A stretch of 64,000 bases of DNA. Origin: Thermus altitudinis. GTDB lineage: Bacteria > Deinococcota > Deinococci > Deinococcales > Thermaceae. Below, in pieces: positions 15,098-22,306 of this stretch; the first letter of the stretch is position 1, and every line of letters starts with the position of its first letter. The notes beneath the pieces were generated by a model. It was not told where the DNA came from. It saw only the letters and a list, made by a program, of their open reading frames with translations, and did no database searches. The translations under genes and the position numbers were made by a program. The DNA lies in NCBI RefSeq assembly GCF_022760835.1, contig NZ_JAKTNQ010000001.1, positions 62,566-126,565 of the forward strand, read 5' to 3'.

Positions 15098-16066
15098 ATG
15101 GTGGACGTCCTCATTGTGGGTGCCGGTCCGGTGGGCTTGGCGGCGGCCCTCATGGCCAAGCGCCTGGGTCTATCCCACCTGGTCCTGGAAAGGGGGACCG
15201 TGGCCGACACCATCTACCGGTTTCCCCGGCAGATGGTTTTCTTTTCCGAGGCCAAGAACCTGGAGATCGGCGGCCACCCCCTGGTCTCCCAAGGGCCCAA
15301 GCCTACCCGCCTCGAGGCCCTCCTCTACTACCAGAAGGTGGCGGAAAGGGAAGGGCTGAACGTTCTCACCTACACGGAGGCCACGGCCATTGAGGGGGAG
15401 GAGGGGGCCTTCCGCGTCCGGGCCCGGGACCGGCTGGGGGAGAGGGTTTGGCAAAGCCGCTATGTGGTGGTGGCCACGGGGTACTTCGGCAACCCCAACC
15501 GCCTGGGGGTGCCGGGGGAGGACCTGCCCCACGTCCTCCACCGCTACGAGGAGGCGGCGCCCTTTTTCCGGCGGCGGGTGGCGGTGGTGGGGGGAAGCAA
15601 CTCCGCGGTGGAGGTGGCCCTGGACCTCTTTCGGGGTGGGGCGGAGGTGGCCTTGGTCCACCGGGGGAAGTGGGTGCGCCCCAGCGTGAAGTACTGGCTC
15701 CTCCCTGATTTTGAGAACCGGGTGAAGGAGGGAAGCATAAGGGCGGTGATGGCAACCCGGGTCAAGGCCATCACCCCGGAGGGCCTCCACCTGGAAGGGC
15801 CCCAAGGGGAGGGGTTTTTGGCAGCGGATTTTGTCCTGGTCCAGATCGGCTACCGGGCGGAGGACCGGCTTTTGCGGGAAGCGGGGGTGCGCTACGAAGG
15901 GGGGAAGCCCTGGGTTTCCCCGGAGTGGGAAACCTCCCGTAAGGGGCTTTTCGCCATCGGCTCTGCGGCCTTTGGCCCCGATACCCGCTCGGTCTTCATT
16001 GAAAATGGCCGCAGGCACGCGGAGGTGGCCCTTTTGGCCGTGGCAGGCCGCCTGGGGTCTATGTGA
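15098..16066 (+). CDS. ypdA: YpdA-family FAD/NAD(P)H oxidoreductase (putative bacillithiol disulfide reductase)
   Basis: The 322-residue flavoprotein has an N-terminal FAD motif (DVLIVGAGPVGLAAAL), VFFSEAKNLEIGGHPLVSQGPKPTR as in YpdA proteins, an NAD(P) motif GGSNSAVEVALDLFRGG, and the terminal FAD motif FAIGSAAFGPDTRSVFIENGR. YpdA reduces oxidised bacillithiol, the low-molecular-weight thiol of Bacillota and Deinococcota. The conserved cysteine that follows GGGP in staphylococcal YpdA is valine here (Val12). A bacillithiol biosynthesis gene (bshB1) is also in this window at 30184. The TAGACT box at 15084-15089, 9 bases upstream of the ATG, suggests a leaderless mRNA. Confidence 0.82.
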   Translation: MVDVLIVGAGPVGLAAALMAKRLGLSHLVLERGTVADTIYRFPRQMVFFSEAKNLEIGGHPLVSQGPKPTRLEALLYYQKVAEREGLNVLTYTEATAIEGEEGAFRVRARDRLGERVWQSRYVVVATGYFGNPNRLGVPGEDLPHVLHRYEEAAPFFRRRVAVVGGSNSAVEVALDLFRGGAEVALVHRGKWVRPSVKYWLLPDFENRVKEGSIRAVMATRVKAITPEGLHLEGPQGEGFLAADFVLVQIGYRAEDRLLREAGVRYEGGKPWVSPEWETSRKGLFAIGSAAFGPDTRSVFIENGRRHAEVALLAVAGRLGSM

Positions 16067-16075
16067 GGGTGTCCT

Positions 16076-16849
16076 CTACCCCCGAGTGGCGGTTAGGGGT
16101 AGGATGACCCGGGTCCCGCTGGGGTCTTCCCAGGCCTGGAAGGCAACTTCATACGCCTCTTGTAAGAGGTTAGGTTGGAGCACCTCCTCAGGCCTGCCCT
16201 GGGCCACCATACGGCCCCCCTTTAGGAGAAGGAGCCGATCCGCAAACCGGCATGCCAGGTTTAGGTCATGGAGTACGGCCACCACCCCAGCCCCCTCTTG
16301 GGCCAGGGAGCGAAAAAGCTGGAGTAAGTCCATAGCATAGCGGGGATCCAGGTGGTTGGTGGGTTCGTCCAGGAGGTATAGCTTCGCTTCCTGGTTAAGA
16401 AGGCGCGCCATTTCTACCCGCATCCTTTCCCCTCCGGAAAGGGTGGGGAGAAGGCGCTCCTTGAGGGGCAGTGCTTGTACTCGTTCCAAGTAACGTAGGG
16501 TTTTGGCGTGGTCTTCGGTCTTTTCTCGCCGCCCCTCCAGGTGGGGGAGCCGGCCGAGGAAGGCCACCTCGTAGGCGGTAAAGGGAAAGCCCATCTCCTG
16601 CAGCTGGGAGAGGACCGCCCGCGTCCGGGCCAGGGCCGAAGGCCTATAAACTGCCAAGGGCCTGCCCTCCAGGAGGATCTCCCCCTCGCTGAGGGGGATT
16701 TCTCCAGCAAGAAGGCGCAGGAGGGTGGTCTTTCCGCTGCCGTTGGGACCCAGGATGCCTAAGACCTCGCCAGGAGCAATGGAGAGGTGAAGGCCTTTAA
16801 GAAGCCAGCGTCCACCTACCCGGTAGCCCAGGTTGTGGGCCTCAAGCAC
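16076..16849 (-). CDS. hmuV: Heme/iron ABC transporter ATP-binding protein
   Basis: The 257-residue ABC ATPase energises uptake through the neighbouring permease. Walker A is GPNGSGKTT, the Q-loop lies in VLSQLQEMGF, the signature is LSGGERMRVEMARLL, Walker B is LYLLDEPTNHLD and the H-loop is VVAVLHDLNLA. Together with a FecCD permease, a binding protein and a heme-monooxygenase-like gene on the same strand, a heme rather than siderophore or B12 substrate is favoured. The start overlaps the permease stop by 8 bases. Confidence 0.88.
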   Translation of the reverse strand: MLEAHNLGYRVGGRWLLKGLHLSIAPGEVLGILGPNGSGKTTLLRLLAGEIPLSEGEILLEGRPLAVYRPSALARTRAVLSQLQEMGFPFTAYEVAFLGRLPHLEGRREKTEDHAKTLRYLERVQALPLKERLLPTLSGGERMRVEMARLLNQEAKLYLLDEPTNHLDPRYAMDLLQLFRSLAQEGAGVVAVLHDLNLACRFADRLLLLKGGRMVAQGRPEEVLQPNLLQEAYEVAFQAWEDPSGTRVILPLTATRG

Positions 16850-17879
16850 GGTACACCTCCTTCTTAAAGCGCATCACCAAGTACAGAAAAAAGGGGCCTC
16901 CCAAAAGGGCTGTGAGTATCCCAACGGGAAGTTCGGCAGGGGCCACAAGGGTACGGGCCAGGAGGTCGGCCAGCACGGCCAAAACACTCCCCAGGAGGGC
17001 AGAGCCGGGCAGGAGGTACCGGTGGTCTGGCCCCGCCACCAGGCGGAACAGATGCGGGGCCACCAGGCCGATAAAGCCCACTCCTCCTGCCATGGCCACC
17101 GCGGTTCCCACACCTAAAGCCGAGCCGAGGACCGCTTGGCGCTTGAGGGCGTTCGCATCCACTCCCAGGTGGAAGGCTTCCCGTTCCCCTAAGGTGAGGG
17201 CATTAAGCCCGCGGGCCAGGGGGAGGAGGAGGCAAAGGGCCAAGAGGGCGAAGGGCAGCCCGGCTAGGAGCAGCCTCCAGGTGACTCCGGAAAAACCGCC
17301 CAAGGTCCAGAAGGTGAGGCTGCGGAGCTGCTGGTCTGTGGACGCGGAGATGAGGAGGCCGATGGCCGCTCCCACCAGGGAGTTGAGCGCAATGCCCGCA
17401 AGCAGAAGTATGGCCACCTGGGTGCCGAAAGGGGTGCGGGCGATCCACCACAGGGCCTGGGTGGCCAGGAGACCACCTAGAAAGGCCCATACGGGTAGGG
17501 CATAGGCCTCTAAGGAGGCTGAACCGGGCACCAATACGATGAAAAGGGCGGCCCCTAGGGCTGCTCCTGAGGAAACCCCAATGAGGCCGGGGTCCACCAA
17601 GGGATTGCGGAAAAGCCCTTGAAGGACGGCACCCGCCATGGCCAGCAGGGCGCCCACCAAGGCCGCACCCAGCACCCGGGGAAAACGCAAGGCGGTGAGG
17701 ACCTGGTATTCTACCCCCTCGCCCTTTAGGAGAATCGCGGGAATCTCCAGGGGAGCTATCTTATAGGCCCCGATCCCTGCTCCCAGTAGGAGGGTGGTGG
17801 GCAATAGGATCGCCAGAACTAGAAGAGCTAGGCGGTAGCGTCGGGTCCAGGGGAAGGAAAACTGGGGCTGGTTCACCAT
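16842..17879 (-). CDS. hmuU: Heme/iron ABC transporter permease, FecCD family
   Basis: The 345-residue protein has about ten membrane helices. It carries the FecCD signatures RFPRVLGAALVGALLAMAGAVLQGLFRNPLVDPG near residues 68-100 and GFIGLVAPHLFRLVAGPDHRYLLPGSALLG in the last third. FecCD permeases import iron complexes, heme or cobalamin with a periplasmic binding protein. It is translationally coupled to the ATPase gene. A hairpin in the 103-base gap after the binding-protein gene could lower its expression relative to that gene. Confidence 0.9.
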   Translation of the reverse strand: MVNQPQFSFPWTRRYRLALLVLAILLPTTLLLGAGIGAYKIAPLEIPAILLKGEGVEYQVLTALRFPRVLGAALVGALLAMAGAVLQGLFRNPLVDPGLIGVSSGAALGAALFIVLVPGSASLEAYALPVWAFLGGLLATQALWWIARTPFGTQVAILLLAGIALNSLVGAAIGLLISASTDQQLRSLTFWTLGGFSGVTWRLLLAGLPFALLALCLLLPLARGLNALTLGEREAFHLGVDANALKRQAVLGSALGVGTAVAMAGGVGFIGLVAPHLFRLVAGPDHRYLLPGSALLGSVLAVLADLLARTLVAPAELPVGILTALLGGPFFLYLVMRFKKEVYRA

Positions 17880-17953
17880 GGTTCACCCCCGATGCAGAAC
17901 CTCTTCCCTTCGCCCAAAGGCAAGCGTGGCCCAGCCAGTAGGGAAAGGGTTTT

Positions 17954-17978
17954 CCCAAGGGCCCACCAAGGGCTTGGG
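17954..17978 (-). terminator. Hairpin between the binding-protein and permease genes
   Basis: CCCAA (17954-17958) and GCCC (17961-17964) pair with GGGC (17970-17973) and TTGGG (17974-17978) over an ACCAA loop, with a GG bulge. On the minus-strand transcript it lies just after the hmuT stop. A few A/C-rich bases follow rather than U residues, so partial attenuation or a processing or stability role is more likely than full termination. Confidence 0.4.
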
Positions 17979-17982
17979 TGCT

Positions 17983-18906
17983 TCATCGGGGCGCCACCTC
18001 CACAAACCCTTCCTGAAGATAGGCGGCGCGGAAGAGGTCCAGGGCAGCTCGACCTGCCCGGGGACCAAAGGAGCCCAGATAATTGTCGTCCATGGCCACC
18101 ACCTTTCTCCGTTGCCCCGCGGGGGTCTGGGCCACCCCGGGGAGGCGGAGAAGGCCCTCTAGCCCGCCCAGGCTGTCTAGTCCCCTCTTGAACACGACGA
18201 TTACGTCGGGCCTGGCCGCCACCACGCTTTCAGCGGTCATGGGCTTACACTCCTGGATACCCTGGGCCGCGTTTTCCAGCCCCGCCAGTTCCATCATGCC
18301 CACGGGGGTGGCTCCTTCGCCACACACGAAGGTGGTTTGGGTGCCCCTTGCGTAGATGAAGAGACCTCGCAGCTTCCCTTTGGGGGCGTTTTGGGCTTTA
18401 AAGGCTTTAAGGGCTAGTAGGTCCCGTTCCAGTGCCCGGACCAGGAACTCCCCCTCCTGGGTACGCCCCACGGCCTGGGCTATGAGGCGGATCTTGCGCT
18501 TGGCTCCTTCCGCGGTGGGTTCGTTTTGGTAGAGGATGACCTTCACCCCCGCGGCTTTAAGCTGCTCCAGCACCTGGGGTGGGCGGACGTCGTCCCGGCC
18601 TACCACTAGGGTGGGTCTTAGGGAGAGGATGCCTTCCGCGGACAGGCGAAACTGATAGCCCACGCTGGGAAGCCTCAGGGCCTGGGGCGGGTAGAGGCTG
18701 GAGTCATCCCGGCCCACTAGCCTATCCCCCATCCCGAGGGCAAAGAGGATCTCGGTGCTGATCCCGTCCAGGCTCACTATGCGCTCCGCCGAGGCGGTAC
18801 CCTGCCTGCCCTTGGCGGGGGTATCCCCTGCCCTAAAGGGCTGGGCCCAGGCTAGGCCGGCAAGGGTCAAGGCGCCCGTGCAGAATAGGGTTATGGCGGT
18901 CCTCAT
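17983..18906 (-). CDS. hmuT: Heme/iron ABC transporter periplasmic binding protein
   Basis: The 307-residue protein has a Sec signal peptide (MRTAITLFCTGALTLAGLAWAQ) and a PF01497-type helical-backbone fold: ERIVSLDGISTEILFALGMGDRLVGRDD, PPQVLEQLKAAGVKVILY and PMTAESVVAARPDVIVVFKRGL. The SLDGISTEI element matches HmuT-type heme-binding proteins, where B12-binding proteins usually have LAPSxTE. It is second in the operon after the heme-monooxygenase-like gene, with 12 bases between. Confidence 0.88.
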   Translation of the reverse strand: MRTAITLFCTGALTLAGLAWAQPFRAGDTPAKGRQGTASAERIVSLDGISTEILFALGMGDRLVGRDDSSLYPPQALRLPSVGYQFRLSAEGILSLRPTLVVGRDDVRPPQVLEQLKAAGVKVILYQNEPTAEGAKRKIRLIAQAVGRTQEGEFLVRALERDLLALKAFKAQNAPKGKLRGLFIYARGTQTTFVCGEGATPVGMMELAGLENAAQGIQECKPMTAESVVAARPDVIVVFKRGLDSLGGLEGLLRLPGVAQTPAGQRRKVVAMDDNYLGSFGPRAGRAALDLFRAAYLQEGFVEVAPR

Positions 18907-18918
18907 CCTCCTCTCCTC

Positions 18919-19251
18919 CTAAGGGGTAGGGTCCTGGCCGGGGGATTCCGAGTCCAGGAAGGCCACGAAGCTTTCCAGGCGGTTAGGACCCCGGAAGGCT
19001 TCCTTGGGCAGGGTGCCGCTGCGGGCATGCCCCTCCCGGAACTCAGGGCTTTCCGTCCAGGCCCGGAAGGCGGCCTCACTCTCCCAAAAGGTCATGACGA
19101 TGTAGGGGTCCTCAGGGTTCTGGGGGCGTAGAACCAGGTTGCGGATAAATCCTGGCATCCGGTCCACCAGCCTGGCACGCGTGCGGAAGGCCTCTTCAAA
19201 CCTGTGGGCGAACTCGGGTTTGACGGGTATGCGGTTCATGGTCACGTACAT
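18919..19251 (-). CDS. Heme-degrading monooxygenase-like protein (IsdG/HmoB type)
   Basis: The 110-residue ferredoxin-like ABM-domain protein has the Asn-Trp-His set of IsdG-type heme oxygenases in register: Asn6 (YVTMNRIPV), Trp65 (AAFRAW) and His75 (EGHARSG). IsdG proteins open the heme ring with oxygen to release iron in the cytoplasm. As first gene of a heme ABC transporter operon this role fits well. Other ABM-domain proteins act as quinol monooxygenases, so activity is inferred. AAAGGAGGTG gives a strong ribosome-binding site. Confidence 0.8.
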   Translation of the reverse strand: MYVTMNRIPVKPEFAHRFEEAFRTRARLVDRMPGFIRNLVLRPQNPEDPYIVMTFWESEAAFRAWTESPEFREGHARSGTLPKEAFRGPNRLESFVAFLDSESPGQDPTP

Positions 19252-19274
19252 CTGGGCACCTCCTTTCCGGGATG

Positions 19275-19349
19275 AGGCTAGCAGGCATGGCGTGAAAAGT
19301 CAAGTATTCCGATCGGATTACTTAAGATACAAATGGTAATCAATCTTAA
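19275..19349 (-). promoter_or_regulatory. Heme operon promoter with overlapping dyads
   Basis: On the minus strand a -35 box TTGACT (19298-19303) and a -10 box TAGCCT (19275-19280) are 17 bases apart. Directly upstream is the palindrome TCCGATCGGA (19308-19317). Beyond it are two interleaved inverted repeats with equal 14-base spacers: GATTAC (19316-19321)/GTAATC (19336-19341) and TTAAGAT (19322-19328)/ATCTTAA (19343-19349). This AT-rich block stands out from its surroundings and is a good candidate for an iron- or heme-responsive operator. Confidence 0.6.
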
Positions 19350-19448
19350 TACCAAACCAACCCACATGGCCTTTAGAGCGGATGCCGTTTCTTGCCGGTT
19401 TGGGCAGTGCCTTGGCGGTGGCCAGGGGCCTTGCCTTAAGCTGGGGGC

Positions 19449-19943
19449 ATGAGGGTGCGGGTAGGGGTGCTTACGGTTTCCGACCGGGCAAGCCAGGGGG
19501 TTTACGAGGACCGCTCCGGCCCGGCGGTGGCGGCCTTTGTCCGGGAGCGCTGGCCGGAGGCGGAGGTGGTGCCCCGGCTGGTGCCCGACGAGGTGGAGGC
19601 CATACGGGAAGCGGTGCTGGAGCTTTTAGGCATGGGGTGCCGGCTGGTGCTCACCACGGGGGGCACCGGTCCTGCCCCCCGGGATGTGACCCCGGAGGCC
19701 CTCTTGCCCCTTTTGGAGAAGCCCCTCCCCGGCTTCGGCGAGGCCATGCGCTTGGCCTCCTTACGGGAGACGCCCTTGGCCATCCTCTCCCGCCAGGTGG
19801 CCGGGGTGCGGGGGGAGGCCCTGATCGTGAGCCTACCGGGCAGCCCCAAGGCCATCCGCACCTGCCTCGAGGCGGTGTCTGAGGCCATCCCCGTGGCCCT
19901 TCGCCTGCTTGAGCCAGGTTCCTCTTGCGAAAAGGACCCTTGA
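19449..19943 (+). CDS. mogA: Molybdopterin adenylyltransferase-like protein (MogA/MoaB family)
   Basis: The 164-residue single-domain protein has the MoCF-binding fold: RVGVLTVSDRASQGVYEDRSGP, LVLTTGGTGPAPRDVTPEA with the GGTG pterin/AMP loop and the following Asp, and LIVSLPGSPKAIRTCLEAV. It would activate molybdopterin by adenylation for molybdenum or tungsten insertion, or carry the equivalent MoaB role. The ATG is preceded by 130 bases shared with the divergent heme operon. Its 3' end overlaps the -35 box of the ilv promoter. Confidence 0.88.
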   Translation: MRVRVGVLTVSDRASQGVYEDRSGPAVAAFVRERWPEAEVVPRLVPDEVEAIREAVLELLGMGCRLVLTTGGTGPAPRDVTPEALLPLLEKPLPGFGEAMRLASLRETPLAILSRQVAGVRGEALIVSLPGSPKAIRTCLEAVSEAIPVALRLLEPGSSCEKDP

Positions 19944-19968
19944 CATCCTGGGGGGGCTAGGCTAGCAT
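19940..19968 (+). promoter_or_regulatory. ilv operon promoter
   Basis: A consensus -35 box TTGACA (19940-19945) and a -10 box TAGCAT (19963-19968) are 17 bases apart. The -35 box overlaps the mogA stop codon. Transcription should begin near 19975, four bases before the leader-peptide ATG at 19979. Confidence 0.75.
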
Positions 19969-19978
19969 GGGCCACAAG

Positions 19979-20047
19979 ATGCGCTTCGGCCTCGCCCTAT
20001 CCCTAGGCCTGGTCCTAATCGTAGGACCGGTGGGGGGTAGGGTGTAG
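19979..20047 (+). CDS. ilvL: ilv leader peptide, 22 residues
   Basis: ATG (19979) to TAG (20045-20047) encodes MRFGLALSLGLVLIVGPVGG followed by RV. The peptide has five Leu, four Val and one Ile, and uses the rarer codons CTA (three times) and GTA in the central run. It precedes ilvB, whose operon makes exactly these three amino acids. The start would be almost leaderless. An in-frame ATG at 19967 overlaps the -10 box and should not be in the transcript. The Leu-Val-Leu-Ile-Val codons lie inside the first hairpin of the attenuator. Confidence 0.75.
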   Translation: MRFGLALSLGLVLIVGPVGGRV

Positions 20048-20092
20048 CAGTGTAGGGCGCATCCAAAACCCCCCGGAGAACCGGGGGGTTTT
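20011..20092 (+). promoter_or_regulatory. ilv transcription attenuator (pause hairpin, antiterminator, terminator)
   Basis: Hairpin 1:2 is GGTCCTA (20011-20017) with TAGGACC (20022-20028) over ATCG, covering Val, Leu, Ile and Val codons. Terminator 3:4 is AAAACCCCCCGG (20065-20076) with CCGGGGGGTTTT (20081-20092) over AGAA, a perfect 12-bp stem with a T run. The alternative 2:3 pairing joins CCGG plus GGGGGGT (20027-20038) to ACCCCCCGG (20068-20076) and would break the terminator. A ribosome stalled on the Leu/Val/Ile codons frees segment 2, while one reaching the TAG covers it. Confidence 0.75.
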
Positions 20093-20108
20093 GGTTTAGG
20101 AGGGGGAG

Positions 20109-21797
20109 ATGAAGGGATCGGAGGCACTTCTAAAGGCGCTGGAGCGGGAGGGGGTGGAGGTCATCTTCGGCCACCCAGGTGGGGCCATCATGCCGGTCTA
20201 CGATGCCCTCTATGACAGTCCCATCCGCCACATCCTGGTGCGGCACGAGCAAGGGGGTGTGCATGCCGCCACCGCCTATGCCCGGGCTTCGGGCCGGGTG
20301 GGGGTGGTGATGGCCACCAGCGGCCCCGGGGCCTTGAACCTGGTCACGGGTCTGGCGGATGCCTATATGGACTCCACCCCGGTGGTGGCCATCACCGGGA
20401 ACGTGCCCCGGGCCCTGATCGGCAGCGACGCCTTCCAGGAGGCGGACGTCACCGGGGTCACCATGCCCATCACCAAGCACAACTACCTGGTGCAGGAGGT
20501 GAACGACATCCCCCGGGTGGTGCGGGAAGCCTTCCACATCGCCTCCACGGGGAGGCCCGGGCCGGTCCTCATTGACCTGCCCAAGGACGTGCAGCTTGCG
20601 GAGTTCACCGGCACCTTTGACGTGGAACTGGACCTTCCCGGCTACAAGCCCACCACCAAGGGCCACCCCAAGCAGATAGAGCGGGCCTTGGAGGCCCTGG
20701 AGAAAGCGGAGAAGCCCATCCTCATGGTGGGGGGTGGGGCGCAGCACGCCCACGGGGAGCTTCTGGCCTTTGCGGAGAAAACGGGAATCCCGGTGATCAC
20801 CACCCTCATGGGCCTGGGGGCCTTCCCTGGCCATCACCCCCTTTGGCTGGGCATGCCCGGGATGCACGGCACGGTGGCCGCCAACCGGGCCATCCACCAC
20901 GCCGACCTCATCCTGGCCATCGGCCTGCGCTTTGACGACCGGGTCACGGGGAAGGTTTCCCGCTTCGCCCCCCACGCCCACACCATCATCCACGTGGACA
21001 TTGACCCCGCAGAGATCGGCAAGCTGGTGCGCACCCACGTGCCCATCGTGGGGGATGCCCGCCTGGTCCTTAGGGAGATGCTGAAAGGGGCCAAGCCCCT
21101 TAGGCTGGCCTCCTGGTGGCGGGAGCTGGAGGATTGGCGCACCCGCTACCCTTTGCGCTGGAAGCCGCGGCCCCATCTGCAGGCCCCGGAGGTGATCCGG
21201 GCCTTTGCCGAGGCCACGGGGGGGCACGCCATTGTGACCACGGGGGTGGGGCAGCACCAGATGTTCGCCGCCCAGTACTTCCCCGTTACCCGGCCCAGAA
21301 GCTTTATCACCAGCGGGGGCCTGGGCACCATGGGGGTGGGTTTGCCCTTTGCCATTGGGGCCAAGGTGGCCCGCCCGGACGAGCTGGTCATTGACTTTGA
21401 CGGGGACGGTTCCTTCCAGATGACCCTGCAGGAGCTGGCCACGGTGGTGAAGTACGGTCTGGACGTGAAGGTGGTGATCCTCAATAACGGCTACTTGGGC
21501 ATGGTGCGGCAATGGCAGGACCTCTTCCACGCCAAGCGCTACTCGGAGGTGTACCTGGCGGACTCCAACCCCGACTTCGCCCGCCTGGCGGAGGCCTACG
21601 GCATCAAGGGGGTGAGGGTGGAGCGCAAGGAGGACCTCATGAAGGGGGTGGAGGCGGTCCTTTCCGCCGATGGCCCCGTGGTGGCGGAGTTTAAGGTCTA
21701 CCACGAGGAAGGGGTCTTCCCCATGATTCCCGCAGGGGGGGCGGCGGAGGACATGATCCTGGAGCACCCCGAGGAAAGGCAGGAGGTGGAGGCGTGA
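20109..21797 (+). CDS. ilvB: Acetolactate synthase large subunit
   Basis: The 562-residue ThDP enzyme condenses two pyruvates to acetolactate, or pyruvate with 2-oxobutyrate, the first common step of valine, leucine and isoleucine synthesis. Visible are the catalytic Glu region IFGHPGGAIMPVYDAL, ATSGPGALNLVTGLADAYMDS, the central FAD-binding domain with GMHGTVAANRAIHHAD, and the ThDP motif GDGSFQMTLQELATVVKYGLDVKVVILNN. GGAGGGGGAG precedes the ATG just after the attenuator. It overlaps ilvN by 4 bases. Confidence 0.97.
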   Translation: MKGSEALLKALEREGVEVIFGHPGGAIMPVYDALYDSPIRHILVRHEQGGVHAATAYARASGRVGVVMATSGPGALNLVTGLADAYMDSTPVVAITGNVPRALIGSDAFQEADVTGVTMPITKHNYLVQEVNDIPRVVREAFHIASTGRPGPVLIDLPKDVQLAEFTGTFDVELDLPGYKPTTKGHPKQIERALEALEKAEKPILMVGGGAQHAHGELLAFAEKTGIPVITTLMGLGAFPGHHPLWLGMPGMHGTVAANRAIHHADLILAIGLRFDDRVTGKVSRFAPHAHTIIHVDIDPAEIGKLVRTHVPIVGDARLVLREMLKGAKPLRLASWWRELEDWRTRYPLRWKPRPHLQAPEVIRAFAEATGGHAIVTTGVGQHQMFAAQYFPVTRPRSFITSGGLGTMGVGLPFAIGAKVARPDELVIDFDGDGSFQMTLQELATVVKYGLDVKVVILNNGYLGMVRQWQDLFHAKRYSEVYLADSNPDFARLAEAYGIKGVRVERKEDLMKGVEAVLSADGPVVAEFKVYHEEGVFPMIPAGGAAEDMILEHPEERQEVEA

Positions 21798-22306
21798 GGC
21801 ACGTGATCTCGGTCTTGGTGCAGGACCACCCCCGGGTGCTAAACCGCATCACCGGGCTTTTCGCCCGCCGGGGCTTCAACCTGGAAAGCCTGGCGGTGGG
21901 TACCACCCATGTGCCCGGCCTATCCCGCATCAGCCTGGTGGTCTCGGGGGACGACCGCACCCTGGAACAGGTGGAAAAGCAACTTAACCGGCTGATTGAG
22001 GTGCTGAAGGTTACCGACCACTCCGAGCCCCACGTGGAGCGGGAGCTGGCCTTGGTCAAGGTGCACGTGGCGGGGGTGGAGGAGCGCTTGGCGGTGAAGG
22101 ACATCCAGGAGGCCTTCCGGGCCCGGGTGGTGGACGTGGCCCAGAAGAGCCTGATCCTGGAGCTCACCGGGGACTCCAAGAAGATAGACTCTTTCCTTGA
22201 GGCCCTTAGGCCTTATGGGATCCTCGAGGTCATGCGCACCGGGGCGGTGGCCATGAGCCGAGGGGAGCGCACCCTTAAGGTCAAGGAAAGACGGGAGGCG
22301 GTATGA
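21794..22306 (+). CDS. ilvN: Acetolactate synthase small (regulatory) subunit
   Basis: The 170-residue subunit has an N-terminal ACT domain ([34 protein letters not shown]) and a C-terminal domain with [20 protein letters not shown] and [35 protein letters not shown]. It stimulates the catalytic subunit and confers valine feedback inhibition. The GTG start overlaps the ilvB TGA (GTGA), so the two subunits are translationally coupled. The symbol ilvH would be equally valid. Confidence 0.96.
   Translation: MRHVISVLVQDHPRVLNRITGLFARRGFNLESLAVGTTHVPGLSRISLVVSGDDRTLEQVEKQLNRLIEVLKVTDHSEPHVERELALVKVHVAGVEERLAVKDIQEAFRARVVDVAQKSLILELTGDSKKIDSFLEALRPYGILEVMRTGAVAMSRGERTLKVKERREAV

Noticed and set aside
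19967-19978. An earlier in-frame ATG for the ilv leader peptide
   Set aside because: It overlaps the -10 box and lies upstream of the expected transcription start, so it should not be on the mRNA.
20130-21767. A 545-codon minus-strand frame opposite ilvB
   Set aside because: Same reason: antisense to a conserved enzyme, with a low-complexity translation.
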